Shown piece by piece: positions 1 through 5,704 of a stretch of DNA of 5,704 nucleotides. Position numbers and translations under genes: made by a program. Location of the stretch: assembly GCA_029256345.1 (NCBI GenBank), contig JAQSYC010000116.1:1-5704 (forward strand), given 5' to 3'. The DNA comes from Clostridia bacterium (GTDB lineage Bacteria > Bacillota > Clostridia > Lachnospirales > Cellulosilyticaceae). The stretch's first letter is position 1, and each line of letters opens with the position of its first letter. The notes below the pieces were generated by a model. That model was given only the letters and a program-made list of their open reading frames with translations, had not been told where the DNA came from and ran no database searches.

Positions 1-1263
1 GTATAAGTTTGCCAGTAAAAAAACTGCCCCACAAACAATAAAGACAATCCCCTTGATTAGAAAAGAAAACTCACTGTCAAAAAATCTAGCAATGATTAGT
101 GCTGTTAAAAGAAACAAGCCACTATTCATCCGGCTTATACTGCTGTCCATAATACCTTGCCTAAGGGTGTTAACTGCAAGAAATAAAAAGCATACATTAA
201 GTGCAATAGGCAACAGCACTTTAAAGTCACTTTCTAATAGCCCTGCCAGCCTAAAACCTATCACGATACTCGCTACCATTAAATAAACAAATAATCGCCG
301 CGTAAAACGTCTTTTCGTTCTAATCAGCCATGCCGTGAGAACAAATGCTGCTGCTAAAAGCAATCCGATCATACACATGTACTCCAGGTTTAAATACCGA
401 CTATCAACATAGTCCCAAAATCCACTAAAGGTAAAAATAAATAGCAATATATAAATCCCCACATTCCCTAAAACCGCAAAAGGGCGGCTGCTTGGCAAAA
501 TAATCTCTTCATACAACAGTGCATCCAGTGCTATAAGCAAAATGAAATAAGCGATATAAACTTCTCTTAGTAAAATGTCATGACTTGTAAGCGCAGTGAT
601 AAAAGCAAAACCTGACAAAGCTAATAAAATATTACACCAAATGGTTTCTATATTTAATTTATCTTTTTTATAACATCCTATTATATAAGGTATACTCATA
701 CCTATAAGCAGTACACCTAAAGCTGCCTTAAACCATAAATCTGTCCTCTGTGTTAAAAACATACAGATTGTTCCTAATAGAAAATAAGCTGCCAAGGTAA
801 CTGTGGAGTCATATAAATAAACCATCGGTAAAGTAAGGATTGCCATTATCAAAAACAAAATCCACTCGTCTGTTATAACATGGTAAATTTGTCCATTCAT
901 ACTCACAGCTGTCACAATTCCTATGGTTGTAAAAATAGCCGCTGCTTGTCTCAGCCAGCCCTGAATTTGGATTTTTATAACATATAAACCGCCTATACTG
1001 CCTATTAAAAATGGAAGGAATGAAATGACAACCTTAACAACTCTCGGAAAATCATTCCAATTTTTAGCCAATATAAGCACAATACCCAGTCCAATAAGAA
1101 TCGTTCCTAAAACTCCCAATATCGCTCCTAATCTGCTTGGCTCACTGTTTTCTTTTTGTTCATAATATGCTTTTATTTTTATTTCCGTAGCTCTATCTAC
1201 TAAACCTATTTTTTGCCATTCAGACATCTCTTCAAGCAACCACTTATTATATTTGCTTTTCAT
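1..1263 (-). CDS. DUF2157 multi-pass membrane protein, C-terminal end cut by window edge
   Basis: The frame opens with ATG at 1263 and stays open for 421 codons to the left edge without a stop. AGAGGTG (1269-1275) sits 5 nt upstream of the ATG. The first 45 residues are soluble and charged (EEMSEWQKIGLVDRATEIK), followed by about 12 to 14 hydrophobic segments from residue 47 onward. The pattern LGVLGTILIGLG, then AKNWNDFPR (66-74) and NGQIYHV (123-129), matches the N-terminal DUF2157 domain. The end, with LLTALIIARFFDSEFSFLIKG (about 385-405), resembles the usual C-terminus of these proteins, so only a few residues are probably missing. The protein should lie in the cytoplasmic membrane; its biochemical function is unknown. 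In many bacteria a GDYXXLXY-domain membrane protein gene follows, which would be just outside the window. The gene is separated from the acetyltransferase gene upstream by 130 bp. Family assignment is confident; role is not. Confidence 0.88.
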   Translation of the reverse strand, partial: MKSKYNKWLLEEMSEWQKIGLVDRATEIKIKAYYEQKENSEPSRLGAILGVLGTILIGLGIVLILAKNWNDFPRVVKVVISFLPFLIGSIGGLYVIKIQIQGWLRQAAAIFTTIGIVTAVSMNGQIYHVITDEWILFLIMAILTLPMVYLYDSTVTLAAYFLLGTICMFLTQRTDLWFKAALGVLLIGMSIPYIIGCYKKDKLNIETIWCNILLALSGFAFITALTSHDILLREVYIAYFILLIALDALLYEEIILPSSRPFAVLGNVGIYILLFIFTFSGFWDYVDSRYLNLEYMCMIGLLLAAAFVLTAWLIRTKRRFTRRLFVYLMVASIVIGFRLAGLLESDFKVLLPIALNVCFLFLAVNTLRQGIMDSSISRMNSGLFLLTALIIARFFDSEFSFLIKGIVFIVCGAVFLLANLY

Positions 1264-1268
1264 TGATA

Positions 1269-1275
1269 CACCTCT
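1269..1275 (-). promoter_or_regulatory. Ribosome binding site of the DUF2157 gene
   Basis: AGAGGTG on the minus strand lies 5 nt before the ATG at 1263. It fixes the start; no other in-frame start with comparable support lies nearby. Confidence 0.75.
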
Positions 1276-1312
1276 ATTTATATTTTTTCATATAACCACA
1301 CTCTGCTTTATC

Positions 1313-1318
1313 ATTATA
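1313..1318 (-). promoter_or_regulatory. Possible -10 box upstream of the DUF2157 gene
   Basis: A perfect TATAAT lies about 50 bp upstream of the DUF2157 start in a very AT-rich 130-bp gap. No convincing -35 box is found at 16-19 bp spacing (the bases there are A/T runs), and there is no extended TGn motif. It could be a weak promoter or chance in AT-rich DNA. With no clear terminator after the acetyltransferase gene, read-through is an alternative way of expressing this gene. Confidence 0.3.
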
Positions 1319-1393
1319 TTTCGCCGTTTTAAACTTTTTATACACAAGCAATTCATATAATCTTATATGGGTTTTTTCACTTATTTTTGGCCC

Positions 1394-1918
1394 TCATACT
1401 TGCCCTCTGTTGTTATCTTCAGCCGCTAGTTTTTGTAATGCCTCATCACTTACTCTATAGACTGTCCACTCGTCCATTGGCATGGCTCCTAGGCTTTTAT
1501 AAAATCCGATGGATGACTTATTCCAATCCAAACACCACCACTCTAACCTACCGCATTTGCGTTCCAGTGCGACTTGTGCCAAATACTTCAGCATCTTTTT
1601 CCCAAGCCCCCTTCCTCTCATGTGAGGTTCAATGTAAAGGTCTTCCAAATAAATACCTGCTTTACCTAAAAAGGTCGAAAAGTTATGAAAAAATAACATA
1701 AAGCCTACAGGCCTACCCTCATACTCTCCAATGATAACCTCTGCTGCTTTCTGTTCAAAAAGCCATTTATGTAAGACCTGCTCTGTCGCAACCACTTGCT
1801 CCAAAAGATCTTCATATTTTGCTAATTCTTTAATGAAATATAAAATGAGTGCTATGTCTTCCTGTTTTGCAAACCTCATAATAAATGATGAATCCGTTAC
1901 TTTCAATTGATCTACCAC
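1394..1918 (-). CDS. GNAT family N-acetyltransferase, SSAT/thialysine-acetyltransferase-like
   Basis: This is a single-domain cytoplasmic GNAT enzyme, predicted to move acetyl from acetyl-CoA to an amine. Starting from GTG at 1918 it has 174 residues. The acetyl-CoA loop is RGRGLGKKML (101-110), preceded by YLEDLY (90-95) and followed by RLEWWCLDWN (124-133), FYKSLGA (139-145) and DEWTVYR (149-155). These blocks resemble the spermidine/spermine and thialysine acetyltransferase branch, so a polyamine or lysine-like amine is the best substrate guess, but related enzymes have other targets. Start choice: the frame stays open back to a TTG at 1990, but that codon lies in the loop of the uvsE terminator and has no ribosome site. 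GTG 1918 has AAGGAGG 10 nt upstream. ATG 1879 (161 residues, MRFAKQED) fits the usual family N-terminus but lacks a Shine-Dalgarno. Whether it is read from its own promoter or by leak through the terminator is unclear. Confidence 0.88.
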   Translation of the reverse strand: MVDQLKVTDSSFIMRFAKQEDIALILYFIKELAKYEDLLEQVVATEQVLHKWLFEQKAAEVIIGEYEGRPVGFMLFFHNFSTFLGKAGIYLEDLYIEPHMRGRGLGKKMLKYLAQVALERKCGRLEWWCLDWNKSSIGFYKSLGAMPMDEWTVYRVSDEALQKLAAEDNNRGQV

Positions 1919-1928
1919 TACCTCATTT

Positions 1929-1935
1929 CCTCCTT
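1929..1935 (-). promoter_or_regulatory. Ribosome binding site deciding the acetyltransferase start
   Basis: AAGGAGG is the only strong Shine-Dalgarno sequence near this gene. It lies 10 nt before GTG 1918. An ATG only 2 nt after it (1924-1926) opens a three-codon frame, ATG AGG TAG, whose stop overlaps the GTG as TAGTG. It is probably too close to be used. Confidence 0.65.
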
Positions 1936-1960
1936 GTAAATTAAATTGAGTTACTAAAAT

Positions 1961-2007
1961 AATAAAGCCTCCATAGCTTTTGACTTTCAATACTATGGGG
2001 GCTTATT
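1961..2007 (-). terminator. Rho-independent terminator after uvsE
   Basis: The minus strand reads AATAAGCCCCCATAG, a 16-nt loop, then CTATGGAGGCTTTATT and a T-rich tail (ATTTTAG). The arms (1993-2007 and 1961-1976) pair with one C-A mismatch and one bulged U. The structure begins 1 nt after the uvsE stop codon. On the plus strand the stem is not followed by a T run, so the polarity is minus. It closes the operon that begins at the 4652-4680 promoter. Confidence 0.78.
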
Positions 2008-2008
2008 G

Positions 2009-3286
2009 TCATTGGCTTTGGGTCTTATCATTTATAAAATAATAAGCATTTAGCAAGTAAGTCTGTTCGTATTTTTCGGCCATTTTCCATAGATAATTTT
2101 TTACACTTTCATATTTTGTCTTGCCTTCTGCAAAACGCTCTAATTTTATATGAAAATTTTTCTTTTCGCTTTCTGTACATATGTTTTTAAAATATCCCCA
2201 TATATGAAGTCCGGCATTTTGACAGGCACCTCTATCTAAGGGCAATACCTGAGCCTGTTCAACTAAGGTATAAAAAGTTTTTACGGCATCCTCTGGATAT
2301 CTCTTCATAAGTTGTCTCATTTGCTGATAGATTGTTGCTGACTGACTTAATACAAGATACTTATACCGTGCCCATTCTTTCTCTAATGACTTTTTTAAAA
2401 TTTTATGAGCCTGTATTACATAGCTGCACTTTATGGCCGAAAGATTTTTATCTTTAACCTCTAACATGATATCTATAGGTATACCTTCTAAACTTGTATA
2501 AAAATTCAAAAATTCTTTTATAGCAATTGTCTGAGAATGGGCACCTATCCGTCCACCTAACTGTTGCTGAGAATAATGGATTTTAGGAACGCCATCCTTT
2601 TCCCCCCACGTTTGGCTGCATAGATGAATCCATTCCTTGACAGTTCTCTCTTTTTGGGATGGATTAATGTGGTGATGGAGCACATCAAAAACCACTGGGG
2701 CCCCTACAGCTTTTCCTAAATTGTAGACTTCCTCTATCCCATAACAGCGTTCATCATTTTCAAGAACTAATCTTGATTTGATGGGATCAGAAAGCCTATT
2801 ATAATTGTAAATAAATCTCTCTATGGCCGTACTTTTATCTCCATATATTCCCCCTACATGGAGAATAAGTTTGCTCGAACGATTCGTTTTTAATGCTGTC
2901 AAAAACCGTTCATGATAAATCAAATCTTCTATGCCCCGCTCCACCACTTCGGGATGTGGGGAATTCAAAAGTGTATATTGTCCTGGGTGCATCGACACAC
3001 GCATGCCACTTGCTGCAATTTTATCCCCTATTCTATGAAACTGCTCTTGATGTTCTTCCCACCATCTTTGGGCATTTAAAGGATGTGATGCAAAAGGAAT
3101 AACGTCTGAACTAATACGAAAAAGTGAAATCTCATTTTCTCTGTTAAAGTCTATCATTTTTTCTAAGGCTTCAAGGTTTTGTTTTGTTATTTCTCTCAGT
3201 TTGTCCTCTGTCACATTTTTGGCCATAATCCGGTGTAAGGTTGTTTGATAAACTCCCAGTGTTATACAAGCATATCCAATAGCCAT
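2009..3286 (-). CDS. uvsE: UV damage endonuclease UvsE fused to a C-terminal DUF1722 (YbgA-like) domain
   Basis: UvsE (UVDE) cuts DNA 5' of UV photoproducts such as pyrimidine dimers and starts excision repair without UvrABC. Residues 1 to about 295 form the metal-dependent TIM barrel. The expected ligands are visible (425-residue numbering): H68, H100 in SMHPGQY, H143 in LILHVGG, E176 in VLENDE, D201 and H204 in VFDVLHHH, H237 in KIHYSQQ, H250 in GAHSQ and E276 in MLEVKDK. K235 matches the modified lysine, and Q103-Y104 the probing pair, of the Thermus enzyme. Residues from about 300 to the end (WARYKYLVLSQS, GLHIWGYFK, YLLNAYYF) form an extra helical region that I recognise as DUF1722, so the protein is about 100 residues longer than the roughly 300-residue UvsE of Thermus or Bacillus. 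Start: ATG 3286 is 6 nt from AGAGGA; the upstream ATG at 3292 abuts that site. The gene follows vanW by 39 bp, probably in the same operon. Confidence 0.94.
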   Translation of the reverse strand: MAIGYACITLGVYQTTLHRIMAKNVTEDKLREITKQNLEALEKMIDFNRENEISLFRISSDVIPFASHPLNAQRWWEEHQEQFHRIGDKIAASGMRVSMHPGQYTLLNSPHPEVVERGIEDLIYHERFLTALKTNRSSKLILHVGGIYGDKSTAIERFIYNYNRLSDPIKSRLVLENDERCYGIEEVYNLGKAVGAPVVFDVLHHHINPSQKERTVKEWIHLCSQTWGEKDGVPKIHYSQQQLGGRIGAHSQTIAIKEFLNFYTSLEGIPIDIMLEVKDKNLSAIKCSYVIQAHKILKKSLEKEWARYKYLVLSQSATIYQQMRQLMKRYPEDAVKTFYTLVEQAQVLPLDRGACQNAGLHIWGYFKNICTESEKKNFHIKLERFAEGKTKYESVKNYLWKMAEKYEQTYLLNAYYFINDKTQSQ

Positions 3287-3292
3287 CGTCAT

Positions 3293-3299
3293 TCCTCTT
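3293..3299 (-). promoter_or_regulatory. Ribosome binding site deciding the uvsE start
   Basis: AAGAGGA directly touches the ATG at 3292, leaving no spacer, but is 6 nt from the ATG at 3286. The protein therefore most likely begins MAIGYACITLG, two residues shorter than the longest open frame. This also agrees with the usual family start just before the conserved GY. Confidence 0.7.
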
Positions 3300-3325
3300 C
3301 TTTCTATTAACTACTCAGTCTTTTG

Positions 3326-4159
3326 TTATAGTGCTTGGCGGATCAAGTCCTTATGTATAAATTGTTCCTCATAAAGTACTTTCGAATGATTTTTTACAAG
3401 CAGCTTTTCCTCTAGTAATATGCCCGTTTGTTTATCAAAAATTTCTCTATAAACTTCATTATTTCTATAATAATTTTCCCCTTGTTTTTCGAAGTACTGA
3501 TTTTTTTCCTTTATATGATAAGTAACCTCAAGCTCATTTTCACTTCTCAGTTCACCGCATAAGTACTCTTCCGTGGTATAAACAATAAGCTGAAAGCTCT
3601 GAGTGGTAGGATTGATAAACTGGTAATCTAGATAGTTATACATGATGGAGGTTCCCGTTCCAAAAGGGATTTGTCTGCCGTAATCCGGAAACATATCCAT
3701 TTGATGATGGTGGTGATGTTCTGTTATTTCTAAGGGACTGTGCAAAACCATCCAGTGAATAAGATTGGTGAATTGACACATGCCGCCTCCAATACCCTGA
3801 TCTACCTTTCCGCCTCGAATAACTAACCCTTCTTTAAAACCCTTGCTGCTTGTACATTTTCCTAGCAATTTCCAGAAAGAAAAGACTTCTTGCGGTCTAA
3901 TAATAATGTTATTCATTTTAGGTGCAGCTAACTTAAGATTTGTTGCTTTATTTTCTTGTAATTGCATATCTGCATTGCCTATTTTTCGTCTTATTAAAGA
4001 CTTGTGTTGATAAATAATAGTAGGTAAATATTGGTCTATGTAAGTCGATGCATATTTCCTGCCATCTAACAGCCATTTAATTCTTCTAAGTAAAATATTT
4101 TTAATGACAACTAGTTGATAAGTGACAGGATGCCATTCGCAAAATAACTTTCTAGCCAT
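3326..4159 (-). CDS. VanW family protein
   Basis: This 277-residue protein is close to the length of VanW of vanB-type vancomycin resistance clusters (about 275). Recognisable blocks are RRKIGNADMQLQENKATNLK (57-76), IIRPQEVFSFWKLLGK (86-101), GGKVDQGIGGGMCQ (116-129, with Cys128), a run of five His at 148-152, FPDYGRQIPFGTGTS (157-171) and YNYLDYQF (174-181). The molecular function of VanW is not established; it is thought to act in cell-envelope or peptidoglycan metabolism. No vanR, vanS, vanH, ligase or vanX is in the window, so this should not be read as a resistance gene. No clear signal peptide or membrane segment is seen. The ATG at 4159 follows AAAGGGG by 6 nt. The gene lies between the cysteine protein gene (48-bp gap) and uvsE (39-bp gap), probably co-transcribed with both. 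Confidence 0.93.
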   Translation of the reverse strand: MARKLFCEWHPVTYQLVVIKNILLRRIKWLLDGRKYASTYIDQYLPTIIYQHKSLIRRKIGNADMQLQENKATNLKLAAPKMNNIIIRPQEVFSFWKLLGKCTSSKGFKEGLVIRGGKVDQGIGGGMCQFTNLIHWMVLHSPLEITEHHHHHQMDMFPDYGRQIPFGTGTSIMYNYLDYQFINPTTQSFQLIVYTTEEYLCGELRSENELEVTYHIKEKNQYFEKQGENYYRNNEVYREIFDKQTGILLEEKLLVKNHSKVLYEEQFIHKDLIRQAL

Positions 4160-4165
4160 AACTTT

Positions 4166-4179
4166 CCCCTTTCTCCTTT
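4166..4179 (-). promoter_or_regulatory. Tandem ribosome binding sites of the vanW-like gene
   Basis: Two purine-rich sites follow one another on the minus strand: AAAGGAG (4173-4179), 13 nt from the ATG, and AAAGGGG (4166-4172), 6 nt from it. The nearer one is correctly spaced and probably used. Confidence 0.6.
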
Positions 4180-4208
4180 CTACTTATTTAGAGTAGAGGT
4201 ATTGACTA

Positions 4209-4613
4209 TTATATTTCAATAAGCTCTTCTAAAATCAGACAGGCATCTTTGACATATTTTCCGCATAAATCATGAGGGTTACCGCTATACCCTTCTAACA
4301 GCTCTTTACAGACTGTTGATTGATGAAGTTCTTTAAAACGTGCTGAAAAAGCTTTAACGAGTTCAAATGTCTTGATCCTTGCCTCAGCATCATCCGCTCT
4401 CGTTCTGCCATGCATAAGGCTGATGACCATATAAGCTCCTGTTACAGCACCGCACTCTCCCTTCATGCCGCCCATACCGCCTCCAAAAGCCTGTGAAACT
4501 TTAAGTGCTACCTCATAATTCATCCCTAGCTCTTTAGCATAAACTGCAAATACCGCCTGTGAACATGAAAAACCCTCCTGAAAACACTCTAATGCATTTT
4601 GTACTTTACTCAT
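4209..4613 (-). CDS. C_GCAxxG_C_C family cysteine-rich (putative redox) protein
   Basis: This 134-residue soluble protein has the cysteine pattern of the C_GCAxxG_C_C family (Pfam PF09719). Cys17 lies in EGFSCSQAVF, Cys54 in GECGAVTGA (52-60), Cys102 in STVCKELL and Cys117 in HDLCGKYV. Cys10 and Cys125 are extra. A glycine-rich AFGGGMGGMKG (42-52) precedes the second cysteine, also typical. The family is common in anaerobes and is presumed to be redox active or metal binding; no reaction is established. The ATG at 4613 follows GGGAGG by 9 nt. It is the first gene after the promoter at 4652-4680, and the vanW-like gene starts 48 bp after its stop with no terminator between, so it probably leads the operon. 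The frame is intact and of normal family length. Confidence 0.92.
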   Translation of the reverse strand: MSKVQNALECFQEGFSCSQAVFAVYAKELGMNYEVALKVSQAFGGGMGGMKGECGAVTGAYMVISLMHGRTRADDAEARIKTFELVKAFSARFKELHQSTVCKELLEGYSGNPHDLCGKYVKDACLILEELIEI

Positions 4614-4622
4614 TTTCGTTTG

Positions 4623-4628
4623 CCTCCC
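4623..4628 (-). promoter_or_regulatory. Ribosome binding site of the C_GCAxxG_C_C gene
   Basis: GGGAGG lies 9 nt before the ATG at 4613 on the minus strand, supporting that start. Confidence 0.7.
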
Positions 4629-4651
4629 GTTTAGTAGATAGTAATTTCATT

Positions 4652-4680
4652 ATTATAGTCCTTAAGTGTGAAAAATTCAA
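4652..4680 (-). promoter_or_regulatory. Sigma-A-type promoter of the cysteine protein-vanW-uvsE operon
   Basis: The minus strand reads TTGAAT (-35; 4675-4680), a 17-bp spacer, then TATAAT (-10; 4652-4657). That is 5 of 6 and 6 of 6 matches to consensus at ideal spacing. Transcription should start near 4645, giving a leader of about 30 nt before the ATG at 4613. It lies between the aspS terminator and the first gene, exactly where a new unit should begin. No obvious operator or riboswitch fits in so short a leader. Confidence 0.75.
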
Positions 4681-4727
4681 TCTTTTCAGTGTATTTATAA
4701 AACTTTTGAAGGATACCTCTTCTCCTC

Positions 4728-4778
4728 ATCAAATAAATGAAAGAGGCCTGATAAAATGGCCTCTTTCATTTATTTGAT
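4728..4778 (-). terminator. Rho-independent terminator of aspS, perfect 21-bp stem
   Basis: The arms at 4728-4748 and 4758-4778 are perfectly complementary over 21 bp around a 9-nt loop. On the minus strand the GC core GAGGCC/GGCCTC is followed by TTTCATTTATTTGAT, and the A-rich 5' arm pairs with that T-rich tail. It starts 1 nt after the aspS stop codon (TAG, 4780-4782). The symmetry means it could also stop plus-strand transcription, but no plus-strand gene is seen. Confidence 0.92.
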
Positions 4779-4779
4779 A

Positions 4780-5704
4780 CTATTCTTTTTCTGGTGTTGT
4801 AATACTGAGCTGTAGTTCTTCTAATTGTTTAGGATCTACTGCCCCCGGTGCCTGAGTCATCAAGCAACTGGCATCTTTTACTTTAGGGAATGCAATAACG
4901 TCTCTGATACTATCCGCTCCGCACATCAGCATAATCATGCGGTCAAGTCCAAATGCAAGTCCGCCGTGAGGTGGCACCCCATATTTAAAGGCATTCAGTA
5001 AATACCCAAATTGCTCATAAGCCTCCTCATCTGTGAAGCCAAGGAGTTTAAACATTTTTTCCTGTACCTCTTTTTGATAGATACGGATACTGCCTCCTCC
5101 TAGTTCACACCCATTGAGACAAAGGTCATAGGCTTTTGCCCGCACCTTGCCGGGGTCTGTTTCCATAATCGGTATATCTTCATCTTTTGGCATTGTGAAT
5201 GGATGGTGCATGGCCACGTATCTGCCTGCTTCTTCATCAAGTTCTAAAAGTGGAAAATCTGTTACCCATACAAATTTAAATTCATCTTTTGAGACAAGAT
5301 TTAGTCTTTTAGCGGATTCTAGCCTAAGGGCTCCAAGTGCTGCATACACAACAGAAGGTTTATCTGCTACAACTAAAATAAGATCATCTTTGTCTGTACC
5401 CATACGCTCTTTAAGTTGGGCGAGGGTTTCTTCACTTAAAAATTTAGCAAATGAAGATTTTTCTTCACCATCTGTTTTAATCTGATGCCAAGCCACGCCT
5501 TTTGCCCCAAAATCTTTGCCATAGGCTACTAAGCTGTCAATTTGCTTACGTCCGATATCTCCCATGCCCTTTACATTAATAGCCCGGACTATGCCCCCTT
5601 CTTTTAGAGCATTTTCAAATACTGCGAAGCCACAGCCTTTTACTAAATCTGAAAGGTCTTTTAATTCCAATTCAAAACGAATATCTGGTTTGTCTGAACC
5701 ATAT
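4780..5704 (-). CDS. aspS: Aspartyl-tRNA synthetase, C-terminal half (5' part outside window)
   Basis: AspRS is a cytoplasmic class II synthetase that charges tRNA with aspartate. The visible 307 residues begin in YGSDKPDIRF at 5703, and the frame is open through the right edge, so the start lies beyond the window; a TTG at 5670 is an internal leucine, not a start. After the YGSDKPD block come the GAD insertion domain of bacterial-type AspRS (visible residues roughly 20-130), WVTDFPLLE (146-154), MHHPFTMP (165-172), ELGGGSIRIY (200-209) and class II motif 3, GGLAFGLDRMIML (247-259). The end, DASCLMTQAPGAVDPKQLEEL, is typical. Bacterial AspRS is about 590 residues, so roughly half is present. 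Whether it also charges tRNA-Asn cannot be told from this part. It is followed by its own strong terminator and so is transcriptionally separate from the genes downstream. Confidence 0.97.
   Translation of the reverse strand, partial: YGSDKPDIRFELELKDLSDLVKGCGFAVFENALKEGGIVRAINVKGMGDIGRKQIDSLVAYGKDFGAKGVAWHQIKTDGEEKSSFAKFLSEETLAQLKERMGTDKDDLILVVADKPSVVYAALGALRLESAKRLNLVSKDEFKFVWVTDFPLLELDEEAGRYVAMHHPFTMPKDEDIPIMETDPGKVRAKAYDLCLNGCELGGGSIRIYQKEVQEKMFKLLGFTDEEAYEQFGYLLNAFKYGVPPHGGLAFGLDRMIMLMCGADSIRDVIAFPKVKDASCLMTQAPGAVDPKQLEELQLSITTPEKE

Noticed and set aside
53..286. Plus-strand open frame of 77 codons
   Set aside because: It lies wholly inside the DUF2157 coding frame on the opposite strand, has a low-complexity translation and no family signature.
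1354..1377. Palindrome catataatcttatatg followed by gggtttttt on the plus strand, terminator-like
   Set aside because: The stem is only A/T pairs plus one end G-C with a tiny loop, and no plus-strand gene precedes it. On the minus strand it lacks a T tail, so it is not a credible terminator for the acetyltransferase gene.
1387..1701. Plus-strand open frame of 104 codons
   Set aside because: It is the antisense shadow of the acetyltransferase gene, which has strong GNAT motifs.
2893..3102. Plus-strand open frame of 69 codons
   Set aside because: It is antisense to the conserved UvsE barrel, with no recognisable domain.
3326..4159. Vancomycin resistance locus
   Set aside because: Only a VanW-like gene is present, with no ligase, dehydrogenase, dipeptidase or two-component genes in the window; VanW homologues are widespread without resistance.
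4208..4213. TATAAT at the end of the C_GCAxxG_C_C gene as a promoter for vanW
   Set aside because: No acceptable -35 box exists at 16-18 bp spacing, and the match arises from the codons ATA TAA T at the stop.
4559..4777. Plus-strand open frame of 72 codons
   Set aside because: It runs across the C_GCAxxG_C_C start, its promoter and the aspS terminator, and has no ribosome site or recognisable domain.
5147..5485. Plus-strand open frame of 112 codons
   Set aside because: It is antisense to aspS and its serine-rich translation is a typical shadow product.

Overview
The window looks like chromosomal DNA from a low-GC Gram-positive anaerobe. Clostridia, perhaps near Lachnospirales, fits best, but this is inferred from AT-rich codon use, strong AGGAGG-type ribosome sites, and the families present (VanW, C_GCAxxG_C_C, UvsE, DUF2157). 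No 16S or other taxonomic marker is present. All six genes lie on the minus strand, so the window reads biologically from right to left. Five are complete or nearly so in view, and two (aspS and the DUF2157 gene) run off the window ends. The plus-strand open frames are shadows of these genes.

From right to left: (1) the C-terminal half of aspS, aspartyl-tRNA synthetase (4780-5704), ends 1 bp before a perfect 21-bp-stem intrinsic terminator (4728-4778). (2) A clear sigma-A-type promoter (TTGAAT, 17 bp, TATAAT; 4652-4680) starts a new unit: a small C_GCAxxG_C_C cysteine protein (4209-4613), a VanW-family protein (3326-4159) and a UV-damage endonuclease, UvsE (2009-3286). The gaps are 48 and 39 bp, and each gene has its own Shine-Dalgarno site. 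A second hairpin terminator (1961-2007) lies immediately after uvsE and closes this probable three-gene operon. (3) A GNAT acetyltransferase of the SSAT/thialysine type follows (1394-1918). Its longest open frame would begin inside the terminator loop, so I chose an internal GTG behind an AAGGAGG. (4) After a 130-bp AT-rich gap comes a multi-pass DUF2157 membrane protein (1-1263), cut at its extreme C-terminus by the window edge.

The most notable point is that the UvsE protein carries a C-terminal domain of about 120 residues that I recognise as DUF1722 (the YbgA family). In Escherichia coli ybgA sits directly upstream of the photolyase gene phr. Its fusion here to a different UV-photoproduct repair enzyme gives independent contextual support for a role of DUF1722 in UV repair. 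Nothing else looks like an undescribed multi-gene system. There are no mobile elements, CRISPR arrays, tRNAs or rRNAs that I can see.
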